Assembly: GCA_964392365.1 (NCBI GenBank)
Contig: CAYMPH010000006.1
Span: 148,803-212,802, forward strand
Direction of reading: 5' to 3'
Length of the DNA: 64,000 nucleotides
Source: CAYMPH01 sp964392365
GTDB taxonomy: Bacteria; Spirochaetota; UBA4802; UBA5550
Shown in pieces: positions 52,713-60,264 of this stretch. How positions within the stretch are numbered: position 1 is the stretch's first letter; every line of letters begins with the position of its first letter. The position numbers and the translations under genes are program-made. The notes beneath the pieces are model-generated. The model was not told where the DNA came from. It worked only from the letters and a program-made list of their open reading frames with translations, and did not search any database.

Positions 52713-53474
52713 ATGATGAAAAAAATATTAATATTATATTCAGTAATTATTTTTTCAATGTCCTGTTCAAATAATATAACCAGACAGACAGATGAAGCAG
52801 ATCCGCTGAAAATATTTTTCAACACCTGTGTGTCTGATATTGGAAAAGCAAAAAAAGTTATTCAGGATAACGATCTTGTAAAGAATCTCAGCCATTTGCA
52901 GAGTATGGATCACGGCGGGAAAAAATATTATCTCCTTGAAAGAGAGTCTATAACAAAGATGCTGAAATCTGTTACAGAAGGTCTTTACAGCGATTATATT
53001 CTAATTAACAAGCCCGGTTTTGTAATATATTCAATGGTAAAAGATGAGTTTTTCGGGAAAAATATTAAAAGCAATCTTAAAAAAACTGCGCTCAGCAAAT
53101 GCCATCTGAATCATGAACTTGAATATTTTATTGAAGATACATTTCTTTCTTCTGAACGTGACCCCGAAAAATTCTTATATTTTTCATCAACTGTTCAGGG
53201 TGGAAATACGAATCCGGGCGTTCTTGTTCTTGAAGTTGACCCGATGAAAATTATTGAGCTGACAGGCGTTAAGTCGAGAATTCTGAATTTGAAAGGTGAA
53301 GTGATTATATCAGAAAATAACAATGAAATCGGAAAGCTGTTTAAACACGTTGAATTGATAAATTTAAACCCGGTTTATGATAAAATTTTTTCATTTAAAG
53401 CTAATAAGATCCGGTACAGATATAAATTTTTTAAATATTTAAATATTGAATGGATTATACTCAGCGAATTATAA
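52713..53474 (+). CDS. Lipoprotein with Cache-like sensory domain
   Basis: A 253-residue protein with signal peptide and lipobox (FSMSC, C18). The mature part has the pattern of an extracytoplasmic Cache domain: GLYSDYILINKPGFVIYSMV then KDEFFGKNIKS, followed later by GVLVLEVDPMKIIELTG. Cache domains normally sit in the periplasmic part of chemoreceptors and kinases; here there is no transmembrane or signalling domain, so it would be a free, membrane-tethered ligand binder. The domain call is by eye. It begins 10 nt after the helicase gene. Confidence 0.65.
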   Translation: MMKKILILYSVIIFSMSCSNNITRQTDEADPLKIFFNTCVSDIGKAKKVIQDNDLVKNLSHLQSMDHGGKKYYLLERESITKMLKSVTEGLYSDYILINKPGFVIYSMVKDEFFGKNIKSNLKKTALSKCHLNHELEYFIEDTFLSSERDPEKFLYFSSTVQGGNTNPGVLVLEVDPMKIIELTGVKSRILNLKGEVIISENNNEIGKLFKHVELINLNPVYDKIFSFKANKIRYRYKFFKYLNIEWIILSEL

Positions 53475-53482
53475 ATCTATAT

Positions 53483-53860
53483 TTATAAATTATCCGAAAT
53501 TTCTATTTCTCCTTCGCCTATTTTTTCTGAACCGTTCATTGCTGTTACCCTGAATTTGCCTGCTTTATAAAATTCAAAATTAACATTGGTCCGGACTTCA
53601 TCCGGCGGGACATCTACTGATTTTGAATCAACTTTTTCACTTTTATTTTCAATCAATTCATAAACTATAATATCAATTCTGTTAGTGCCGAAAGCCTTAT
53701 CAGCTTTAAGCATAGCTGTTAAATCGCCGGTTTCAAATTTAACACCGCACTCAATTCCTTTTCCATCCGGAGATACCCCTTCGCAAAAAGAGATATTCGG
53801 TTTTTTTGTGCATCCGGTAATAAATAAAAACGGTAATAGCAGCAGAAATAATTTTTTCAT
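53483..53860 (-). CDS. Small lipoprotein of unknown function
   Basis: A 125-residue lipoprotein with signal peptide and lipobox FITGC (C17). The mature protein has two Cys (ISFCEG, IECGVKF) that could pair, and a predicted small beta-sandwich with a C-terminal FRVTAMNGSEKIGEGEI. No family is recognised. AGGAG precedes the ATG. xseB lies 15 bp upstream, so it is probably the last gene of the xseA-xseB unit. Confidence 0.7.
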   Translation of the reverse strand: MKKLFLLLLPFLFITGCTKKPNISFCEGVSPDGKGIECGVKFETGDLTAMLKADKAFGTNRIDIIVYELIENKSEKVDSKSVDVPPDEVRTNVNFEFYKAGKFRVTAMNGSEKIGEGEIEISDNL

Positions 53861-53875
53861 ATAATAAGCTCTCCT

Positions 53876-54163
53876 TTATAAAAGTGAACCCTGCAGTTCT
53901 TCATCATCTTCAATTTCGCCTATATCTTTTTTAACCTTAACTTTTGCAGCTTTAATTTCGCCCTGTTCACCTTTCTGTAAAATCTCAATTTTCCGTTCAG
54001 CTTCATCAAGTTTTTCGTGGCAGAATTTTGCAAGAATAATTCCTCTCTCGAATTCTTTAATAGAATCATCAAGGCTTAGATTTCCCTCTTCAAGCTTTTC
54101 CGCAATTTTTTCAAGATCTTTAAGTGCTGATTCAAAATTAATTTTCTTTTTTTCCTTATCCAA
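53876..54163 (-). CDS. xseB: Exodeoxyribonuclease VII small subunit
   Basis: A 95-residue helical protein with the XseB core NFESALKDLEKIAEKLEEGN then LSLDDSIKEFERGI. Several small subunits bind one XseA and control its activity. It starts with TTG inside the end of xseA (8-nt overlap); GAGGT 6 nt ahead supports this start. The tail after residue 75 is longer than usual. Confidence 0.92.
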   Translation of the reverse strand: MDKEKKKINFESALKDLEKIAEKLEEGNLSLDDSIKEFERGIILAKFCHEKLDEAERKIEILQKGEQGEIKAAKVKVKKDIGEIEDDEELQGSLL

Positions 54164-55466
54164 CTTGAACCTCTTTTATCTTTGTATTGACTGTGCATCC
54201 GATGCTGCCGTCGTTAAGCTGAACAGATATATTTGATCCGATAATTATTTCATCCACACTTTTTAATGTGCGTCCGCTTGCGTCTCTTGAAATCGCATAC
54301 CCCCTTTTTAAAATTGAAATTGGAGATAATTTTTCAAGTGCCTGCAATGCCATGCCGTATCTGTGTGAAAAATTTGAAACTGCGCCCTTCATTAGTAATT
54401 TAATATCAGGAATTGAATTAAACAAATTTTTATTTCTGGCGACAGTTGCCTTCATCTCGGAAATAAGTCTCGATTCAATATCTGACAGAAGAAGATGCTT
54501 TCCTGATATTATTTCAAATGGAGATTTCATGATTTTAAGATTTTCTATATTTATAATTCTATTTTTATAATCACTGAGAAGAGAATATAAAGCTCCGGAT
54601 GTTCTGTTAAGAAGATATTCAATTTCGCTTTCAAGATCAGTTTTTACAGGAATTGCAATTTCCGCTGCAGCTGAAGGTGTTGGTGCTGCTAAATCCGCAG
54701 CATCATCACTTAACGGGTGATCAATCTGGTGCCCGACTGCGGAAATGATCGGCACCCGGGAATTATAAAATGCTCTGATTACAATTTCTTCATTGAACGG
54801 CATCAGATCTTCAAATGATCCTCCTCCTCTGCCGGCAATTATAAGGTCAATGTTCCATTCAGGTTTATTAAGCTCATTGATTGCCTTAACAATTGATTCG
54901 GCTGCTTTTTCACCCTGAACTTTCGATGGAGAGATAATTATTTCAAGATTTGGAAATCTTCGGAGTGCTACTTTAATAATATCGCGGATTGCAGCTCCAG
55001 TTGGCGAAGTGGCTACTCCAAGTCTTTTAGGCAGAAATGGAAGTTCACGTTTTCTTTCTTCATTGAAAATTCCTTCAGCAGCAAGTTTAATTTTAAGCTG
55101 TTCAATTTTTTTCTGAAGCTCGCCGATTCCTTCAAGTCTTAATGACTGAACGTTAATCTGATATTTTCCTCGTTTTTCAAAAACAGTTACGCTTGCAAAA
55201 ACAAGAACGCTCATTCCTTCTTCAAGTTTGAAACTTAAATTTTTATTGGAGTATTTGAAGAAAACAGCATCAACAAGCGCGCCTTCGTCTTTCAGGGAAA
55301 AATATATATGACCTGACGAATGAAATGTTAAGTTTGATATTTCGCCTTTAATCCAGACGCTGTTCAGCTCAGGTGCGGTTTCAAGCCTGTTTTTAATGTT
55401 GCGTGTAAGCTCTGTAACAGTAAAAACTTTTTTTGATGATGTATCTTCCATAACCGAATAAGACAT
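54156..55466 (-). CDS. xseA: Exodeoxyribonuclease VII large subunit
   Basis: The catalytic subunit that degrades single-stranded DNA from both ends. An N-terminal OB-fold (FTVTELTRNIKNRLE, then SSGHIYFSLKD) is followed by the catalytic core with GVATSPTGAAIRDI, IIAGRGGGSFEDLMPFN, and SAVGHQIDHPLSDDAADLAAPTPSAAAE. The length, about 436 residues from the ATG at 55466, is normal. A TTG-started frame reaching to 55565 is unlikely because its extra 33 residues are hydrophobic and unlike XseA; the ATG at 55451 is also possible. No ribosome site is clear. Confidence 0.94.
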   Translation of the reverse strand: MSYSVMEDTSSKKVFTVTELTRNIKNRLETAPELNSVWIKGEISNLTFHSSGHIYFSLKDEGALVDAVFFKYSNKNLSFKLEEGMSVLVFASVTVFEKRGKYQINVQSLRLEGIGELQKKIEQLKIKLAAEGIFNEERKRELPFLPKRLGVATSPTGAAIRDIIKVALRRFPNLEIIISPSKVQGEKAAESIVKAINELNKPEWNIDLIIAGRGGGSFEDLMPFNEEIVIRAFYNSRVPIISAVGHQIDHPLSDDAADLAAPTPSAAAEIAIPVKTDLESEIEYLLNRTSGALYSLLSDYKNRIINIENLKIMKSPFEIISGKHLLLSDIESRLISEMKATVARNKNLFNSIPDIKLLMKGAVSNFSHRYGMALQALEKLSPISILKRGYAISRDASGRTLKSVDEIIIGSNISVQLNDGSIGCTVNTKIKEVQVG

Positions 55467-55544
55467 AATATGGGTTAGAAAATCAATTACAATTTTAAAT
55501 AAAATAAAAAGTAGGGGTAATTTTGAATGTAGGCTGAATGCCGG

Positions 55545-55580
55545 CTCTGACTCAACCTGAACCAAAAAAAGCTCTGACCC
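55545..55580. repeat. Two GCTCTGAC motif copies upstream of xseA
   Basis: GGCTCTGACTC and GCTCTGACCC lie about 28 bp apart in the short gap between xseA and the SulP gene. The complement, GGGGTCAGAGC, reappears at 58278-58287 on the other side of that gene. The motif resembles ends of transposon-associated repeats; no transposase is present. Confidence 0.35.
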
Positions 55581-55657
55581 TGAAAAGAAAAAAGAAAAAC
55601 AGTCTATGGAAAAAATTTATTCTTTGCCGGGTGGCATATTGAACTCGGGATATTGAA

Positions 55658-57880
55658 TCAGTTTTCCTCAAGTGCTTTCAGTTCAATAACATTCTGTCTC
55701 AGGCGGTGTGATATTTCAACAGAGAGCCTTTCAAAAAAAATTCCTGCAACATCCGGGAAATTCTGTGAAATTTTATTGAAATCTTCTCTTTTTAAAATGA
55801 AAAGCTCAACATTTCCTATAGCAATAGCATCTGCAGAACGCGGCTGATTGTCGAGGAAAGACAGATCACCGAAAAAAGCTCCTCTGCTGAAAGTGGATAA
55901 ATGATGCGATGTTCCGTTTGTAAGTGGTAATTCTATACGAACAGAACCTTTTTTAATAAAATAAATCTCTCCGCCTTTGTCACCTATACTGAATATTTTA
56001 TTGTCATTGGAAAGTTTTTTATCAACCAGATATTGTGATAATGTGGAAAGGCTCTGGGTGGAAAAATTATTGAAAAAATCAAATTCTGAAAGCTCCAGAG
56101 CCTTTCCGTGCAGACGTTCCGGCAGAAATTCTTTTATATATTCATCCTCAACCCATTCAACTGCATCATCAAGCTCCTGAAAAAAGTTTACCTGCTCATT
56201 CGATTCTTCAAAACCAAGCTGTTCGAGATAAGCCCTTACATTCTCTCCTGTAGGAACGCTTAATGGGACTGATGAAAAAATCAGTTTGCCTCCCTTTTCG
56301 CTGATTTTTGATCTAAGCTGAGTAAGCATATTTGCTGCTGTGAAGTCTATAGATAATACACGCTTCATATCGAGAATGAAATATCTGCACGAGCCGATAA
56401 ACGGCTCGATCTGAGTATAGAGCTGGTCAGTAGTTCCAAAGAAAAGCTGTCCCTGAAGTTCAACTACAAGAGTCTGGGTACCCTTTTCTTCCAATACTTT
56501 CTGTTCTGAAACAGGCCTGTTTTTCTTGGAAAAGATCTGATTTCCGAAAACCCTTCTTCTCACAACAGGGAAGCGGATCTGATTGCGTAAAAATAAAATT
56601 ACTGCTAGGGCAATTCCAACTCCTGCAGCAGCTATAAGACTCAAGCTTATTGCTGATACCACAACTGCAAGAATTACAGCAAAATCGAATATTGTAGACC
56701 GGTTTCTGAGAAGATGAAAACTTTTTCTGTCAATCATTCTTACGGCAACCACAAGAAGAACTCCTGCAAGAGACGCGACCGGAATCCATGAAATGTATTT
56801 TGCTATAAGAAGCAGAACAGCAAGCGCGCTGATACCTTCGAAAATTCCTGAAAACCGCGTACGGCCTCCGCTGTAAATGTTAACCAGAGTTCCGCCCATT
56901 GTTCCTGACCCCGGAACTCCTCCGAAAACTGCAGCAGCCATATTGGAAATTCCCTGACCGAAAAGTTCCCTATTTGAATTATGACGTGTTCCTGTAAGAA
57001 CATCAAGAACAACGCAGGTTTTAAGGGTATCGATAGAAAGAAGAACTCCCAGAGAAATTATTGTGATTATAAGCATTTTAATTGAATAAATATTTATTGA
57101 AGCTGCAGAAGTTATATTTCTGCCTACAACAGTAGCAATATCTCCGACAGATGCATTTATATGGCCTACTACAAACGGATTTCCTTCTAGTTTCATAAGA
57201 TTATGATTAAAATAAGCCAGTATGAAGTATACTGCTATTCCTGATCCTAAAGCTGCAATGGATGCAGGTACTCCTTTAATAATTTTCGGAGCTAGAAGCA
57301 TAACTAAAATTGTAACAGAGCCTATCAGAATTGATTCCCATCTCCACTGTCCGAATGATATTATTCCATCCTGTAAATTAATTCCTTTAGGCAGCCCGAG
57401 AAATTTCGGGAGTTGCCCGAGAAATATCAGAATTCCCACCCCGCTTAAATAGCCTGCAACTACCGGGTAAGGTATGTATTTAATAAAAGTGCCGCCACCT
57501 GCTATACCGGCAATAAGCTGTATAAGTCCTGCGCCGAAAGCGACAATAGCAATATATAACGGGGCCATATCTAATGGAATTGTGCCGCGCGAAACTGCAT
57601 CTAAAGCGAATATTGACAATAAAGCAGCAGCAGGAGCGCATGGGGCTGATATCAGCCGTGATGTGCCTCCGAATACCGGAGCGAGCAGGCCAAGCACTAC
57701 AGCGCCGATTATGCCCGCCAGGGCTCCTTTGGATGCAGCGTCGCCTCCGAGAGGAGCAAATATTATCAATCCGAACGCGATAGCAGAAGGGAGAGCAACG
57801 AGCATTGCAGCAAATCCGCCGAGAATATCGCCTGTAAGATTTTCACGGATTGCAGCTGTATTTATGGAAGCAATTTTCAT
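55658..57880 (-). CDS. SulP family anion transporter with STAS and cyclic-nucleotide-binding domains
   Basis: A 740-residue protein. Residues 1-432 are the SulP membrane domain (LTGDILGGFAAMLVALPSAIAFG at the start, read as GDILGGFAAMLVALP; FGGVPGSGTMGGTLVN in the core). Residues 468-575 are a STAS domain. Residues 605-725 are a cyclic-nucleotide-binding (Crp-type) domain with a phosphate-binding cassette-like GDLSFLDNQPRSADAIA. SulP proteins move sulfate, bicarbonate or dicarboxylates. Control by a nucleotide such as cAMP is suggested by the third domain. No ribosome site is clear, and its promoter is not obvious in the mobile-element-like gap upstream. Confidence 0.93.
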   Translation of the reverse strand: MKIASINTAAIRENLTGDILGGFAAMLVALPSAIAFGLIIFAPLGGDAASKGALAGIIGAVVLGLLAPVFGGTSRLISAPCAPAAALLSIFALDAVSRGTIPLDMAPLYIAIVAFGAGLIQLIAGIAGGGTFIKYIPYPVVAGYLSGVGILIFLGQLPKFLGLPKGINLQDGIISFGQWRWESILIGSVTILVMLLAPKIIKGVPASIAALGSGIAVYFILAYFNHNLMKLEGNPFVVGHINASVGDIATVVGRNITSAASINIYSIKMLIITIISLGVLLSIDTLKTCVVLDVLTGTRHNSNRELFGQGISNMAAAVFGGVPGSGTMGGTLVNIYSGGRTRFSGIFEGISALAVLLLIAKYISWIPVASLAGVLLVVAVRMIDRKSFHLLRNRSTIFDFAVILAVVVSAISLSLIAAAGVGIALAVILFLRNQIRFPVVRRRVFGNQIFSKKNRPVSEQKVLEEKGTQTLVVELQGQLFFGTTDQLYTQIEPFIGSCRYFILDMKRVLSIDFTAANMLTQLRSKISEKGGKLIFSSVPLSVPTGENVRAYLEQLGFEESNEQVNFFQELDDAVEWVEDEYIKEFLPERLHGKALELSEFDFFNNFSTQSLSTLSQYLVDKKLSNDNKIFSIGDKGGEIYFIKKGSVRIELPLTNGTSHHLSTFSRGAFFGDLSFLDNQPRSADAIAIGNVELFILKREDFNKISQNFPDVAGIFFERLSVEISHRLRQNVIELKALEEN

Positions 57881-57902
57881 TTATATCACACAAAATTATT
57901 AA

Positions 57903-58363
57903 AATAGTTTTTTATAGAATCAAATTCTATTGTCACAGGAAAGAATGGCAAGATAAATATTAATCCATGATGTGTTTGAAAAAGCAAGTTGATAAGCAGA
58001 TTTTTAACCTGTTAATTTATATACATTAACAGGTTAACAGCATGCTCAACTGTTTCTGCTGAATGTGTTAATGGCGATTGTAAAAATGGTCATAGTGTAT
58101 ACTCTTAAACTGAAGGGCTGAAATATACCGGCTGATGTAAATACGGGAAACACGAAAGCAGCGGAACCATGTTTGATCCGGATGGCATAATTATTTAAGA
58201 GGGATTATGAAGGGATAATAACTGCATAGAATAGAATTTTAAACAGTGCCCTATTTAAAATGTATATTTGCTGTTTTGGGGTCAGAGCCGCTATTCGAAT
58301 CTAAATACCTAATAAAGAGGCAAATCCCATCTATCGATTAATTCAAAAACCCTCAAAAAAAGC
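57903..58363. other. Non-coding stretch with remnants of mobile or structured elements
   Basis: No gene is visible. It contains a 13-bp perfect inverted repeat (58004-58016 with 58025-58037, TTAACCTGTTAAT), a stretch near 58120-58175 with GGAAAC and GCAGCGGAACC resembling pieces of bacterial group II intron domain I from memory, and GGGGTCAGAGC (58278-58287). Composition is less AT-rich than other gaps. Together they suggest decayed elements, but none is intact. Confidence 0.35.
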
Positions 58364-58392
58364 TTGAAATAAAACAATGAACTAATTTATAT
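58364..58392 (+). promoter_or_regulatory. Promoter of the rimP-nusA-infB operon
   Basis: TTGAAA (58364-58369) and TTATAT (58387-58392) are 17 bp apart, 88 bp before the chosen rimP start. The predicted transcript would begin near 58400 and include the leader hairpin. Confidence 0.5.
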
Positions 58393-58430
58393 GTCATTAT
58401 TAAGTTTATGAATGCGGTTTAAATTTTTGG

Positions 58431-58459
58431 AAAGAGAGTGGCGCCCCACTCTCTTTTTT
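58431..58459 (+). promoter_or_regulatory. Leader hairpin before rimP (attenuator-like)
   Basis: A perfect 11-bp stem, AAAGAGAGTGG with CCACTCTCTTT (58431-58441 with 58446-58456), has a 4-nt loop CGCC and runs directly into a T6 tract (58454-58459). It has the form of an intrinsic terminator placed 20 nt before the rimP start, inside the operon leader. Comparable hairpins stand before rimP in many bacteria, consistent with attenuation of the operon by NusA; that mechanism is not shown here. Confidence 0.7.
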
Positions 58460-58479
58460 GTAATATAGGCGAACGGTTT

Positions 58480-58917
58480 ATGCTGAAGGAAGATATAGAA
58501 CAGATCATCAACAAAGCAGCTGAAACTCTCGGCTACGGAATTTACGAATCTACCATTTATTTACACGGTAAGAATAGTAAAATAACTGTTAAAATAGACA
58601 GCCTTAGCGGTATAAAGCATGAAGATTGCGAGAGGTTCAGCAGAGAGTTTTCTGCAAATCTTGAAACTGCTGCCATTTTACCGGATTATGTTTTAGAAGT
58701 TTCATCTCCGGGTCTTGACCGCAAGGTTAGAACTCTGGATGAGTTTAAGAGATTTACAGGCAGTCTGGTTAAATATACTGCTGAAGTAAATGATAAAAGA
58801 GAATCTCTGGAAGGCAGAATAAAGGCAGTTGAAGGTAACACTGTTATTATTGAAACCGGAAAGGGCGAAAAGATTTACAATTTCGATAAGATTATAAAAG
58901 CCAGTTTGGATTTTTAA
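58480..58917 (+). CDS. rimP: Ribosome maturation factor RimP
   Basis: A 145-residue RimP, needed for 30S subunit maturation. The core is KITVKIDSLSGIKHEDCERFSRE (read as IKHEDCERFSRE), the conserved YVLEVSSPGLDR, and a C-terminal SH3-like domain (GRIKAVEGNTVIIETG). I use the ATG at 58480; a GTG at 58438 would place the leader hairpin inside the gene and add 14 unlikely residues. It is the first gene of the rimP-nusA-infB-rbfA-truB operon. Confidence 0.93.
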   Translation: MLKEDIEQIINKAAETLGYGIYESTIYLHGKNSKITVKIDSLSGIKHEDCERFSREFSANLETAAILPDYVLEVSSPGLDRKVRTLDEFKRFTGSLVKYTAEVNDKRESLEGRIKAVEGNTVIIETGKGEKIYNFDKIIKASLDF

Positions 58918-58935
58918 ATAAAAGGGTACTGAACA

Positions 58936-60240
58936 ATGACTAGCAATATTTTTGAAGCTCTCCATGAGATAGCCACCCAGAAGGGAATACCAAGGGAGGA
59001 TATTGAAGGAATTATTGAATCCGCCATGCTTTCAGCTTATAAAAAGCAGTATGGATCAGTTGATAATGTTAAAGTGGTTTTCAACAGGGAAAATAATTTA
59101 GTCAATGTCGTTTCAAAGAAGATGGTGGTAAAAACTCCGCTGAACAAGGCGGAAGAAATTGCATACGATCAGGCAAAAAAAATAAAGCCGGACGTTGCTC
59201 TGGGTGAGGACATTTCTGTAGAAGAAAATCCTTTCGAGTCATTTGGACGAATTGCAGCCCAGACTGCAAAGCAGGTCATAATTCAGAAAATCAAAGAATC
59301 AGAAAAAACTATTATATATGATGAATTTATAAAAAGAGAAGGTGAGCTGATAAACGGCTATCTTCAGAGAAAATCAAAAGACGCGCTTTATGTTGATCTT
59401 GGTAAAACCGAGGGAGTGCTTCCTGCACGCGAGCAGTCTTCACTTGAGCATTATAAAATAGGAGATAGAATCAAGGCTCTAATATATAAAGTTCAGAAGA
59501 ATACGAAAGGGCCAAGCATTGTACTTTCCAGAACTCAGCCGGAATTTGTTGCAAAACTGTTTGAAATGGAAATTCCTGAAATTTATGACGGAATAGTAAT
59601 TATAAAAAATGTTGTTAGAGAGGCCGGTTTCCGTACAAAGGTTTCTGTTGAAAGCGAAAGAGATGATGTTGATCCTGTCGGAGCATGCGTTGGCATGAAA
59701 GGAATAAGAATTCAATCTATTGTCAGGGAACTCGAAGGAGAAAAAATTGACATCGTTGAGCACAGCAGTGATAAAAGGCAGATGGCTGCAAATGCTCTGA
59801 CTCCAGCACGGGTAAAAGAAATAGTTATGACAAACAGCGGCAGCGCAATTGCTGTTGTTGATACAGAGCAGTACAGGCTTGCAGTCGGCAGAGCAGGACA
59901 CAACGCGAGACTTGCTTCAAGGCTATGCGGCTTTGATATTGATATAAAAACTGAAGAACAGTACAGGGAATTCCTGGGTTCCAGCGATTCAAGATCTATC
60001 GTGGAACAGCTTTTCTCGAAAACTACAGAAGAAGAAACGCCACTTGAGGCTCTTGGTGAACTTGATGCAAGAACAATCAAACTTCTTGAAACCGGCGGTG
60101 TTTTCTCGGTAGAGGATCTTGTTGAGAAAAGTCTTGATGAGCTTATGAAGATAGACGGTATCGGTGAAAAAACAGCGAGAAAGATCATGGAGATCATTGC
60201 TGAAAGTGTTGATTTTGATGAGGAAGAGGGCGATGAATAA
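58936..60240 (+). CDS. nusA: Transcription elongation/termination factor NusA
   Basis: A 434-residue NusA. The N-terminal RNA-polymerase-binding domain is followed by S1 (GELINGYLQRKSKDALYVDL, about residues 137-200), and KH1/KH2 (DPVGACVGMKGIRIQSIVREL; VGRAGHNARLASRLCGFDIDI, quoted as key parts). The C-terminus has a single helix-hairpin-helix repeat (GVFSVEDLVEKSLDELMKID then GIGEKTARKIMEII). NusA modulates pausing, termination and antitermination. Typical operon position, 18 nt after rimP. Confidence 0.96.
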   Translation: MTSNIFEALHEIATQKGIPREDIEGIIESAMLSAYKKQYGSVDNVKVVFNRENNLVNVVSKKMVVKTPLNKAEEIAYDQAKKIKPDVALGEDISVEENPFESFGRIAAQTAKQVIIQKIKESEKTIIYDEFIKREGELINGYLQRKSKDALYVDLGKTEGVLPAREQSSLEHYKIGDRIKALIYKVQKNTKGPSIVLSRTQPEFVAKLFEMEIPEIYDGIVIIKNVVREAGFRTKVSVESERDDVDPVGACVGMKGIRIQSIVRELEGEKIDIVEHSSDKRQMAANALTPARVKEIVMTNSGSAIAVVDTEQYRLAVGRAGHNARLASRLCGFDIDIKTEEQYREFLGSSDSRSIVEQLFSKTTEEETPLEALGELDARTIKLLETGGVFSVEDLVEKSLDELMKIDGIGEKTARKIMEIIAESVDFDEEEGDE

Positions 60241-60264
60241 TCGTTCATAAAGGAATAAATTTTA

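Noticed and set aside
55467..55565. Longer xseA from a TTG at 55565
   Set aside because: The extra residues are hydrophobic, not part of the family, and cover the GCTCTGAC motif region.
57474..57902. Plus-strand open frame opposite the SulP gene
   Set aside because: It is Ala/Pro/Ile-rich as expected of the reverse strand of a membrane protein, and has no motif.
58438..58479. GTG start for rimP at 58438
   Set aside because: It would translate the leader hairpin and add residues not found in RimP.
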